A stretch of DNA of 64,000 nucleotides from Amoebophrya sp. A120 (lineage: Eukaryota; Sar; Dinophyceae; Syndiniales; Amoebophryaceae). A model generated the notes under the pieces. It did not search any database, was not told where the DNA came from, and was given only the letters and a program-made list of their open reading frames with translations. Location of the stretch: positions 1,802,492 through 1,866,491 of the forward strand of contig CAJINV010000012.1 of assembly GCA_905178155.1 (NCBI GenBank), written 5' to 3'. Shown in pieces: positions 35,001-44,494 of the stretch. A program made the position numbers and the translations under genes. Numbering within the stretch: position 1 is the stretch's first letter; each line of letters begins with the position of its first letter.

Positions 35001-37035
35001 AATAATCATGACGCACCTTGTTGCATGCGTATTCGGTCATGCGTTCCGCAGGCTCAGTTGTTTTCTTGTGCTCCGCATAGTTCGCCTTTAACTGATTTTT
35101 TTTTTTCAAAATTTCATTGATGGTTGACAGGGTTTCGATGAGCTGCTGTCATGCAGCACAACTTTATCGAAAACAAAAGCGCGCCCCTGATTTTCTGAAA
35201 GTAACTCTATCACCTAGTCAGAAAAATAGCATCTCTCTCTTCACCAAGGCAATGAAACAACATGGGCGGCAGTGTGAACGCGACAACAGATAGAAGGGGG
35301 GGCGGAGTAAGGAAGACCAAAAAACAGCAGAAAGCTAAGGCGATGCAAAGCAAAACGCCCCCGCCTGAAATCGAAGAGATTGGCGCGGGGGATGGGGCGG
35401 AGCGGTCTGGATCATTGGAGATTCCTGATTGCAAGAGATTTGGCACCGCCCTCGGAAAATCAACCGGCCGAAAAAAATGGGCGGGGCAACTGTACGAGCT
35501 TTGCTCGTCATTACAAGTGCTAACGGGCAGAAGAGGCGCCGACATCCGGCTTCTGGAGCTAAGCGACGTAACGGCCACCTATGTACGCGTTGGGAACAGC
35601 AAGTGCGCCAAAGAGGCAGGGGGCCGCGGGCAGATCAAACAGGTGCCGATCTCCCCGGAGCCAAAAACTGCGGACTTCATCAAGAAAACTCTTGACGAAT
35701 GTCGGAAGTACCTTCTTCCGAATGATCGCATTTTTCAGTTCGGCTATGAAGCGTTCGAAAAAAAAATCAGAGCTGTCCGGGCTAACTTCCGACCGCTCTC
35801 CCCGAATAGCTGCCCGGCGACATTGATCACCAGTCACACCCCCCGACGTTCCCTGGCAAGCCACTTATGGCGGAAGGGCGTTGCGATTTCGACCATCCAG
35901 GCAATCACAGGACACACCTCCGCCGAGGTGCTGGCCCGCTACATCAATGCCGACTTCGGGTGGCAAAGAGAAGCCGCGCGCGTTGTGGGCTTTTAGTGCA
36001 AGACGCTAGAACTCCGAGTGGAGATTTTACTTAGGCCGCCGGACCCAAATAAAATTTTTTTCAGGAATTGCTGTTCTAAATAAAAACGACAAAAAAAGTA
36101 CTGGCGCTGGTTTTGAAGGGAATGCTTGCACTCGACTAGGAAAAGAAGCAAAGTACCTCCGGGAAGATTGTGGTCACGCGCTCGATCCAGGTCGCCGCAA
36201 GTTGCTTTCCTGTTTCGTTCGAGGATCTGATCACCACGCTTACCAGTTCCTCACACTCTTCGATTTTGTCGCTTAGCACCGTCAACCTGTTTTCGGTAAG
36301 TTTGTTTGCTATAGAAAAACGAGATGTCCACGCACAGAATCTCATATTCAAAAAACGCATGCGCTCTTGGTGTCAGCAACATCGTCATGCTTATGAATGA
36401 TCGGCACTGGAGGTTGAGCGCCGCGTATCCGGCCGGGTTTTCCTTTCGAAATCGTTTTGCTGCGTGCTGGGAATGGTTGCCGATGAGACACAGGAGAGCC
36501 GGATCGGGTAGCATCTTCCGGATCACCGTGATCGCTGATTTTGATGCTAAAACGATGAGCAGCAGTTTTTGCATGATGAAAGAATTTGCATAAGAAATTA
36601 AAAGCAAAAGTCTTTGCATGATGATAGAAGTCGCCTCGTGCATGACAAATTCAAAAAAAAATAAGTACCTTCTTTTTGTTCGTATCTCATCGCCCGCATT
36701 TCGTTGTGTAAGGTGCCGACATGTCCGGGGGAACGGAGCTTATTGAGATAGTATTCAATTATCATGTCCAGCTCCTCGTCCGACATACGGCGTTCAATGG
36801 GTTGCCCGCGTTCGTGGAACCGCTGGACAAACTGCCGCAGCTGCGGGCGAGAGATCTTGTTCCCCATGTAATAGAGGCGGACGACGATCTGCGATTCGAT
36901 TAACGTCGGAAGCGGCAGTGTGTTGCTGCACAGCTCGTTGGCGATCTTGGTCGATCCATCAGGTCCCAAATACGGATCCAATAGAGCTCTGTCGAACTCT
37001 TGGGCGATTGCGTCTGCCCGTAGTGTTGGCGGCAT
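32090..37035 (-). CDS. Gene J: unknown 965-residue protein of the 14-kb element, nine exons with GT-AG introns
   Basis: Exons are 36669-37035, 36408-36546, 36157-36286, 35017-35145, 34576-34815, 34231-34446, 33365-34075, 32932-33213 and 32090-32773. All eight introns have GT donors and AG acceptors, and the phases add up to 966 codons. No known domain is recognised. Seen: a Cys-containing mid part (AERMTEYACNK, LPTCTKICTLR, LPGTCCDAIEWCF), a long Lys/Glu coiled coil (DWKERRKKYNDWKKGKDKLE) and a second helical region (KAELQMKYEAQMEQMKKEM). An acidic, then Lys-rich nuclear-type tail (KAKSKGKAKAKGKA) closes it. The clean gene structure says it is expressed and under selection. It may be a DNA-binding partner of gene K's product, which is inference from position only. 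Confidence 0.75.
35262..35996 (+). CDS. Tyrosine recombinase, nested antisense in an intron of gene J
   Basis: The protein has 244 residues. The catalytic residues fall in order: Arg91 in LTGRRGAD (box I; Asp94 where Glu is common), His192 and Arg195 in SHTPRRSLAS, His218 in ITGHTSAEVLARYI and the nucleophile Tyr227. A Lys within 115-127 may be the beta-hairpin lysine. These enzymes cut and rejoin DNA through a 3'-phosphotyrosine. The N-terminal 60 residues are basic and low-complexity; a full core-binding domain is not obvious, so the protein is short for the family. It is the only well-supported plus-strand gene in the window and lies wholly inside the 35146-36156 intron of gene J. A 76-bp palindromic repeat begins 15 bases after its stop. 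It could belong to the 14-kb element or be a Crypton-like insertion into it. Confidence 0.9.
   Translation: MGGSVNATTDRRGGGVRKTKKQQKAKAMQSKTPPPEIEEIGAGDGAERSGSLEIPDCKRFGTALGKSTGRKKWAGQLYELCSSLQVLTGRRGADIRLLELSDVTATYVRVGNSKCAKEAGGRGQIKQVPISPEPKTADFIKKTLDECRKYLLPNDRIFQFGYEAFEKKIRAVRANFRPLSPNSCPATLITSHTPRRSLASHLWRKGVAISTIQAITGHTSAEVLARYINADFGWQREAARVVGF
36011..36086 (+). repeat. 76-bp palindromic-core repeat, copy 1
   Basis: It contains CTTAGGCCGCCGGACCCAAA, an imperfect palindrome, then AATTGCTGTTCTAAATAAA. It is nearly identical to 38199-38272 in the same orientation. It follows the recombinase stop codon. Confidence 0.8.
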
Positions 37036-37922
37036 TTTTGTCCTACAACAAAGGAAAATGCACTTTTTTTACACAGGAAAACTACAGAAGATAGTCAGAA
37101 AAAATTCAAAAAGCACAAGCACTGTAAGAGTGCCGACCAGAAGAAACGCACCCGCTAGCGCTATCACTTCGCGTCAAGTCCTACTATTTTACGCGGTGAG
37201 AACGTTGTATTTTGGTGGTGGATTCTTATGTGGCGAGGAGCTGCAGGCGGTTGAATTTACAAGGAAACTGGTATCGCGTGGACGTCTTGGAGGGAGATAT
37301 TACTAAGAAAGTGAAAGCTTTTTGGTCCGTCCAAAGTCAGGTCATCTAGAATCATTCTAGCCAAACCTCCGAAAATCTGCAAAATCTGTGGATTTTCTAG
37401 GAAAGTCGTCGACTTTCCTAGAAAGTAATCAATTTCTGAGAAAAATATGACCTTTGGCTAGAATGATTCTAGATGAGACGACTTCGGGGCGACCATTTCG
37501 GAAGGATTTTCTCTTATGAATTGACGCCGGTGAACTACAAACGTCCATCTGGCGAGCCCTGTACGACCCGACTACTTCGTCTTCTAGATCGAGACTCTGC
37601 GTTCGGAGACAGGCACTTGGAGCACTTTTTGGAACATACTAGACCACTAGAAACCTCGCGTGGAACTGAAGTCGACGAGGAAAACGCCGCGGAAATGAGA
37701 CGCCCACGCTCGTGCTTTTTCTTGGTGTACAGGATCCGAATGCTACCAGATACGCGCTACAGATGCTGAAAAATCTACGAACCAGAAGCAGTGCTGAAAC
37801 TATTATACAGGTAGGCTTACAGCTTTTATCATACAGAATGAGACTTTTTTTCGAAGCAAAATAGAGCACATTTAATTTTTTTTCACAAAAATGCCCGCGC
37901 ATCGTTATGCCTACCCTCGTCG
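37036..37922. other. Non-coding part of the 14-kb element with a hairpin
   Basis: This is the upstream region of gene J. It contains the inverted repeat at 37341-37476 and no supported gene. Confidence 0.45.
37341..37476. repeat. Palindromic repeat, about 136 bp (MITE-like)
   Basis: The arms CATCTAGAATCATTCTAGCC (37343 on) and GGCTAGAATGATTCTAGATG (ending 37476) are perfectly complementary over more than 20 bp. An inner pair, TTTCTAGGAAAGTCG and CGACTTTCCTAGAAA, forms a second stem. It lies upstream of gene J. Confidence 0.8.
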
Positions 37923-38195
37923 CTACTCATCGCCATCACTATCAGAATCCTCGACCAGTTTGTCATATTTCGTAGTAGAGTCTATGTATGTTTCCAGCGC
38001 TAAAGCAGCCGCATTCTCAAGATCTTCACTAGGTGGAACGACATCGACTTTCAAAAATTTTGCAACTGCCTTCATCAGGTCGTGCCGCGCAAGAGCGATA
38101 CTCGTTGCGTCGCGCTGTCGCTTTTTTGTGGTTCTGGCGAAGCACGGACTATGGAAAGAAAAACGCGTCTTCATTGATGTGGAGTAAGAGCGCAT
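37923..38195 (-). CDS. Small frame of 90 codons in the 14-kb element, acidic C-terminus
   Basis: The frame runs from Met 38195 to a stop at 37923. It is basic in its first half (TTKKRQRDATS), then helical (ARHDLMKAVAKFLKVDV), and ends in an acidic tail (KLVEDSDSDGDE). No family is recognised. The acidic end and helical predicted core argue for coding, but its short length and the overlapping plus-strand frame argue against certainty. Confidence 0.35.
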   Translation of the reverse strand: MRSYSTSMKTRFSFHSPCFARTTKKRQRDATSIALARHDLMKAVAKFLKVDVVPPSEDLENAAALALETYIDSTTKYDKLVEDSDSDGDE

Positions 38196-38198
38196 GGC

Positions 38199-38311
38199 GC
38201 TCCGAGTGAAGATTTTACTTAGGCCGGCGGACCTAAATAAAGTTTTTTTTAGGGATTGCGTTCTAAATAAATTTTTTATTTAGGTCCGGCGGCCTAAGTA
38301 AAATTTTCACT
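38199..38311. repeat. Palindromic-core repeat, copies 2 and 3, head-to-head
   Basis: A full 74-bp copy (38199-38272) is followed by an inverted half copy (38273-38311), making a long hairpin. The core ACTTAGGCCGGCGGACCTAA is on the left and its complement on the right. It sits 9 bases beyond the gene K stop codon. Confidence 0.85.
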
Positions 38312-38319
38312 ACGGGACA

Positions 38320-41300
38320 TCACCCATCCTTCTCCACATCAACGAAGCTCTTTTCCTGGTTGAGATAATTTACCCGGATCTCGTACTCCTCCGCCGGGAT
38401 GTCATGCACAGGGCTCTGTCTCTGACCGATTCGGACCGCGACGGCGCGGTTCGAATTTTTTGGAATGTGGGCGTGCCAGCAGGACCGCTCCGGTCGGTAG
38501 ATCACGCACACGACCGACAGCTCCGACTCTTGCAACAACTCGGGGCAGACAACCTGCTGAGAGACAGTGTCCCGCCACCGCACCTCCCGGGTTGTGCGCG
38601 TTTTCGTCGCGACGACATTCTGCAGAGCCACGTCCTCACTTGATTCCTGTTGCTTCTTCGGAATGAAAAACCCCTCCCGCTCATGCTGTTGCGACCGCCA
38701 ATCACGGGTGGAGACCGTGAACCGCACAGATGATCTCGCCTCGTCCCAGAAGATGCTGTACGACTCGCGGGGTAAAGTGTGGAACGTGAGCTGCTTCGTG
38801 TGCCTTCCCTTCTTCGGCTTCAACTCTCCGAGAGGATTTGCCGCCGAAGGTAAGGAGGAAACTATTCCGCTCAGGTCGATCCACTTGCTCAGCGTTTTTA
38901 CTTTTACGTCGGAAACGGAAAAGAGGAGGTCTTCCTGCTGCGGATTCAGCAACGAGTTGTTCTTGGAGTCGGGATCTGGATTGAGAAGCAAAAGCCACGC
39001 GCGGTTGTTGGCTGACTTGTTGAAGACGAGGTAGGTGGGCTCCCGTGCTTGTGCACGTTCGTCACCAGGGTTGGTGGTCTGGGCGGTTAGTAATGCGCCG
39101 AGCTGTAGTTCCTTCGCGAGCGTTGTTGCTGCTCCGGAAAAATGCTTAATCACGCAAGGAAGGTCCAGCGTTCGCCTGCAGATTTCTGGAACTTCCACCC
39201 TGCCGGCCGCGCCAATTGCTGTGCCGATCGTGCGGCCCTCGAGAAACTTATCAATCCAGCTTTTGTGCTTCTGGTTCATCTCCAACGCGTTCTCCAGAGC
39301 CGGATTAATTTTGTCTAAACCGTGGTCCCGCGCCTCGTCGGTGACGATCAGCTCGTGGACGAAAGGGGAAGCCTGAGAAAGTTCGGGCCGCTTTGTCCGG
39401 ATTGCTCTTCCCTCTTTGAACCGGAGGTCCGTGCTGCGCTTCCGCTCGTTTTCCAGTGGTTCAAATTCCGTCCAGGGCAACATCCGGTCGCGGGAGTTTT
39501 CGGCTCTCCATCCTGCTCTTTCGTGTCCGAGATTTGGCGCCGCACGGTGTTGGTTCGCGGAGGTGGATTGCAAACTTTCGACGAACTGCGCCATGGTGTG
39601 ACTGCCTATCATCAGCGGCGCGGTAATTTCGAAGAGCCCGTCACTCATCTTTCCGCCGTCGCGCATCTGCACCAAGTCCGCCTCGTACTTTTTGATGAAC
39701 ATCCCCACGAACAGGTCGCACTTGGTTAGGTCGAGAGAAAGAAGCAACGCCGCCGCGACGCTCTTTTTCTCTCCGTGGAGACCATGGATCAAAAACGGAA
39801 AGGCAAAGTATTGCTTTTCCCTGTCTGGCAATCGGACTAGTATCATGATGATGATGAGAAGCCCGAGCCTGTCGCCCTCGTGTCGACCATCAAAATACTT
39901 CCGAAGCAAATCCCTGTAAAACGACAGGTAGTGTCCGGAACTCCGTTTCTTCGACATCTCGGACAACGACGCATCAGACCACAGCAGTGTAGCATCCCGC
40001 TCCAGTCGGTTTGAGGCGTGGTCCAGCTCCTGCGCCTGCTCGTAAATTGTTCGCACACTTTTCCAGAACTCGTCCTTCAGTCCGTGCTGTCGGGCGGTAA
40101 TAGCTGTGGCACGGAGGTCCTGCTGCCTGTCTCCCGGCTTCAACAACTCCAAGCACGCGCGAACATTGCAAGTATGCACATCAACACCTCCGCAGCTGTA
40201 CAGAGAAATAGAAAACTTAGAAAAGCAAAACGCTTTTCTTTGTTCCAATGTAAAGAAATTTGTCATGCGTTTTTTTTTTGAGATGCAAAGAAACCATACA
40301 GCTGCGGGCATTTTGCAAAACATAATTCTCATTCGCAAGCAACTTCTCCAACGTCGGCGTCTGCGTGTTCCACCGCTCCGTGTAGAATTCGGGAATCGAG
40401 GGGACGTGATCCTGGAGCCACAACATCGCTGCCTTCTGCACCGCTTTGATGCCGGCAATAATTTCCGGGTGGAAGATGTTTAACATGGAATTTATTTCGT
40501 CACGAAGCAGGTGCAGCTGGTGGCCCATGCAGATGTAGTGGATGACGAAGTACTCCAAAAATTGGAAGTCGTGTATGTTATTTGGATTGGCCTGCTGCCG
40601 GTCGTACCGCTCGCGGTAGGTGCCGTACGCCCCCCGTCGCACTTTCTTCATTGCCTTCAGCTGATCGCTACCGCAATCAGTTGCAGCCGACATAATCACG
40701 ATCGGATCGCCGCGGAGTTCCAAAGTAGTCGAGCCGGGTAGTGGGACGCTGGGAATCATTTCGCACATGTCGTTGAGGACATGCTGCCACCCGGCCTTGT
40801 GTTTCCTCCCCGCTGGAACTATTGGCAGGACCTGGATCGTCCGCATCTTTCCGTTGGCGCGGATCAAAGCAACCTCCATGCTAATCAGACTGGAAGCCCG
40901 CTTGTATGGCGTCCCATCTGGTCCCAACCGCACGACGATTACTGGTCTGTAAATTGTCGCCGTTGCGACTATCAACCTCTCCGGATCGACGACTGTTACC
41001 CCTCGCCGCGAAACTTGCAGTCCGTCCGTGTTCTCTTCCACCGCGCCTACTACTTTTCCGGAAGCGTCGCGTTGGATCGTCGTAGTAGCGCGATGCAGCG
41101 ACGCGACGTCGCTGTCTGTGAAGCACTGCGCGTCCACATCGTTTCGGTACTCCCGGACACGGTGAACTAACTCTTCGGCCCGCTCCGCTGCCCTCCGGTA
41201 GGCGTCGTTCAGCAGCTTCACCTGTCGATCGTTTTCCGCTTTGAAGAACTCGTGATCTGCGAACGATTTGTTGTTCGACAACTCTACGAACTTCCTCCGT

Positions 41301-42451
41301 TTCGGTGCGGAGCTTTCGTCCACCGACGTCAAGACCTGCTCCTCCCCCCTCCAAACTTTCCGACCAACCCCGGCTTCGAGCATGACCTCTTTTTGGAGTC
41401 GCAGTCTCGACCTGTGCTGCGTCAGTTCCTCCGAGCCGAAAAAAATTTGCAACAGCTGAACCTGTGATGTGAAAGCAATGCAGTGGGATGAGTAAAATCT
41501 TGGAGAACAAATCGAACCAACAAGAAAAAAAACAGGCAAATCTGCGGCTTCGGGAAGTGTCAACTTTTATCATACACAAAACAAACCCAACCAAAGAGAT
41601 ACCTTCTTCGTGCAGGTTGCAGTCGAAATTCCCAAACAGTGCCGAAGATACAGCCACTGCCTGTCCGGGTTGTCTTTCAACGAATCGAAGACACTCCACT
41701 TCACCATCGTCGCAAACTGTTCCCGGATGTTGTTCTTCTTCCGCACCGTCTCCTGCTCATCTTCCGACAACTGCTGTTCCTCGGACCAATCGACGTCCAG
41801 CTTGTACTTGCGGAAAGCTTTCTGGTAGCGATCTCGCAGCCAAATTTCAGCAAACTCACGAAGCTGCTCAACTGTTAGACCCTTCCCGATTTTGATGCCG
41901 GTAACTTTCATCTTCAACTTGCAGGCACGCTGGACTTGCTCCAACGTCGGAAGCGTTTTTTTCTTCCACCCGGAGCCGTCGCTCTTCAGGTCCTCCTCAT
42001 CTTCAAACTGCATCGAAACCCACGCGAGCAGTTGGTAAATGTCCTGCCATGTTTTGGCTGCTGCAATACACTTTTCGACGAAGATGAGCTTGATTCTTTT
42101 TTGTCTCTGCACATCCTCGCGAACCGAATCAGAAGAGCTTGCCGCTGATGTCGACGACGTAGACGTGGAGAATGGCGATGGTTGCGCGACCACTGAAGAT
42201 GATGACGCAGATGATGAGGCACCTGCTGACGAGGATTGTATTGATGGCCCAGCTTCCAGCTGTGAAGTGGTTACCGGCGGAACCGCAGTGGTGGTGTTTT
42301 TCATAAACGACGTGATGCTGTCCATCAACGCCGCCGAATTTTTTTTGACCTGCGAGGCTGGGACTAGTGGCGGCTCGTCCGGCTTCAAGGTAAAGGCGCG
42401 TGCAACTACTGTGCAACAAAAAGCGAAACCAGATCTAGACGCACACGACAA
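38320..42451 (-). CDS. Gene K: 1,292-residue protein of the 14-kb element, candidate RNase H-fold transposase
   Basis: Exons 41603-42451, 40300-41461 and 38320-40187 join with GT-AG introns to 1,293 codons including the stop. The first exon holds a Ser-rich linker and a helical, charged region. The second exon has features that recall hAT-type transposases. These are predicted strands around LGPDGTPYKR (possible first Asp, near residue 465), PIVIMSAATDCGSD (possible second Asp, about 545) and the zinc-ligand-like CMGHQLHLL (CxxH, about 594). A terminal Glu and a C-terminal dimerisation motif could not be placed, and the spacing between Asp and CxxH is longer than usual. The third exon is long and unfamiliar. 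Alternative: an unrelated element-specific protein. Met 42451 is the first in-frame start; an acceptor at about 42355 hints at a further 5' exon. Confidence 0.6.
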
Positions 42452-42520
42452 TTTTATCTAGGCCAACGGACCTAGATAAATTTTTTATCTAGGCCAACGG
42501 ACCTAAATAAAATTTTTTTC
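42451..42520. repeat. Palindromic-core repeat, copies 4 and 5 in tandem
   Basis: The sequence TTTTATCTAGGCCAACGGAC(CTA) occurs twice, about 34 bases apart. Each unit is an imperfect palindrome related to the copies at 36011 and 38199. The second unit overlaps the stop codon of the 42503-43000 frame. Confidence 0.8.
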
Positions 42521-43000
42521 AGGCCTGAATGACAATCGGTTTTGTGTTGTCGTCTGGATGTGGTTTGCTTTTGCACTACTCATACATCTCCCAGGCAACA
42601 GTGCTGCCCCGGTACCCGTTGACGACGATGCACTCGACGACGACCCACCGGATGACGAAGAGCTGGATGAGGAGCAGCTACTTGATGATCCACCGGAAGA
42701 TGAGGAGCCACTACTGCTGCCACTGCTCCCGGACGAAGCGCTACTGCCCCGCCGCTTCTCGTCTTCGTCCTTTCCCGTCCTGAAGCTGATGTCGAATTCA
42801 GCATCAGGGTCTGACTCGGTAGGGGGAAAGATGGGGAAGAAGTCGCCCTGTTTTGCGCCCAACTTCAACTTCCCCGACAAGTTGCTACTACCAGCGGACG
42901 ACGACGCGGACTTGCCGGACTCATTGCGGCGCTTGGCTTTTGGCCCGGTCAACTTGGGCACCGTCCCCTTTCCCGGTATGTGCAGGTTAACGCGCGGCAT
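42503..43000 (-). CDS. Ser-rich acidic frame of 165 codons, possible 5' exon of gene K
   Basis: It starts at Met 43000 (MPRVNLHIPGKGTVPKLTG), has a basic patch (PKAKRRNESGK), then a long Ser/Gly run. It stops inside the palindromic repeat. It could be a separate small protein or the first exon(s) of gene K: a donor-like GTATGAGT lies near 42595, but its phase does not match the gene K frame at the best acceptor. Composition alone cannot prove coding. Confidence 0.4.
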   Translation of the reverse strand: MPRVNLHIPGKGTVPKLTGPKAKRRNESGKSASSSAGSSNLSGKLKLGAKQGDFFPIFPPTESDPDAEFDISFRTGKDEDEKRRGSSASSGSSGSSSGSSSSGGSSSSCSSSSSSSSGGSSSSASSSTGTGAALLPGRCMSSAKANHIQTTTQNRLSFRPEKNFI

Positions 43001-43952
43001 TGTTGGGCGAACAAAAAAAAAAGCTTTGCTATCGAGGTGAAACTAGAGGACAAGTGGCGTAGTGGAAGATGCGAGACGAGGCGCAATTCTAGGCCCGTAA
43101 ACTACACAACACGTGCGACGAGTAGCCCCATTCTCTCAACGTTTCTTTCTGGCCGGATAGCGACCACAAGTCCCTCAGATGGCTTTGCGTGATTTATCGC
43201 TCAACGATGACGGAGCACAGACAAGATGGCAACAACCAGAGACGAGCACCCGACAAGAACTGTTTTTTACGACATCGGCAGTGCCAGAAGTTTAACGAGT
43301 CTGGTGCACAAATTTGGCAGGCTGTGTACCATGCAGCATAATCTTATGCACGACGCTGCTCTGCTCATCTTTTTAATGACTACTGTGCCGCGCAGTATAA
43401 TGTTACTCTGGGCGCTACTATAAGTCAGAAAAATGGACAACCTTTAGTGGTCTGCTTCGCCATCCTCTCCAGTCGCTGTGAGAATTGGAAGGCAACGGCG
43501 CCACAGATGAGAGGACTGGTTGCTCTCCGACCACCCACACGTCAGAAATGTGCCGGCAGCTGCCACATCGCGCACCGAAACCAAATGCCAGCACGTTGCT
43601 GCGTCGCCGGAGGACAAAGCTCCAGATCCGCACTTGTGGGCGCACATGTATTGTTTTGTTTTTGATTTTGGTTTTGTTTAATGATGATTGTTTTTGGTTT
43701 TGTTCAATGATGATACTCGATGCGCAACTAACCTCGCCAGCATCACAACGCCAAAAAACAAGCTTGATCTGCAGAGTCGACATCATCACCATGTACATGC
43801 TCACGACTTTCGCCTATCAATGTCTTATGTTGTTCATACCTTCAGGCCCATCTCCGAAAATCGAAACGCCGCATCTTCGCTTCCTGGTTTATCAAGTTCC
43901 GTTCCCCGAGCGGAATCGGGGCGGAACAGCGATCCCAACAGGCTTTTGAATC
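43001..43952. other. Non-coding right part of the 14-kb element
   Basis: This is presumed promoter and leader sequence of gene K, with no supported gene. It ends at the inner edge of the right inverted repeat. Confidence 0.45.
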
Positions 43953-44490
43953 GTTGTGGTTCTCCTCTAAACCACAACTATTGGTCGCGTCCCCCCGTGT
44001 TTGCACCGTCGCGGAACCGGGTGATTGGTAAAACTGGGGCTTTCGGGAAGTTTGCATGGCAAATCCATGCAAATGACCATATTCCATACCATGCTGCATC
44101 ATCTTATGCACGACGACACTGCGGTCGTGTGCTTTTCATCACAGTCATACCCTGGGGAGTAATGTCATGCACGATGGTGCTCTATGCGCAGAAAAACCCA
44201 GTAGTCAAAGGCTTCAACGGGTACCATCATGAGTAGCACTATGCTCGATGGTGTTCGAATGCAAAGGATATTTGTAATGCAAACATTCCCGAAGCCCCAG
44301 TTTTACCGCTACCTGAACCGGGACCCTTCCACCGATCAACTTGGTATTTGTGTTGCAAATCGCGCGAACAAACGACGACGGTAGGACCAACTGCTGGAGG
44401 TTCCGGATTGATCTACTTCTAGCGTTTTCCAGAAGTACAGCGCAAAACCATGCGCAGGTTTTTGTAATCTGTCCGTCCATATGTATATTC
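43953..44490 (-). repeat. Right inverted terminal repeat, 538 bp
   Basis: This is the reverse-complement partner of 30314-30851, of equal length. Its inner edge is a small palindrome (GTTGTGGTT .. AACCACAAC), as on the left side. Its outer edge is about 5 bases from the stop codon of the neighbouring host gene. Confidence 0.85.
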
Positions 44491-44494
44491 AAGT

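Larger units (their letters stand above)
30314..44490. mobile_element. Candidate 14.2-kb DNA element with 538-bp inverted terminal repeats
   Basis: It is bounded by inverted repeats at 30314-30851 and 43953-44490, both 538 bp. It carries gene J (965 residues), gene K (1,292 residues, transposase-like motifs), an antisense tyrosine recombinase and two small frames. Introns inside are GT-AG, and no introner is recognised anywhere within it, in contrast to both flanks. No target-site duplication could be found. No reverse transcriptase, DNA polymerase B, packaging ATPase or capsid motif was seen, so Polinton or retroelement classes do not fit. Its class is unknown to me. Confidence 0.6.

Noticed and set aside
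30314-44490. Polinton, virophage or retroelement identity for the 14-kb element
   Set aside because: No polymerase B, packaging ATPase, protease, capsid, reverse transcriptase or RNase H motif could be found; size and long inverted ends alone are not enough.
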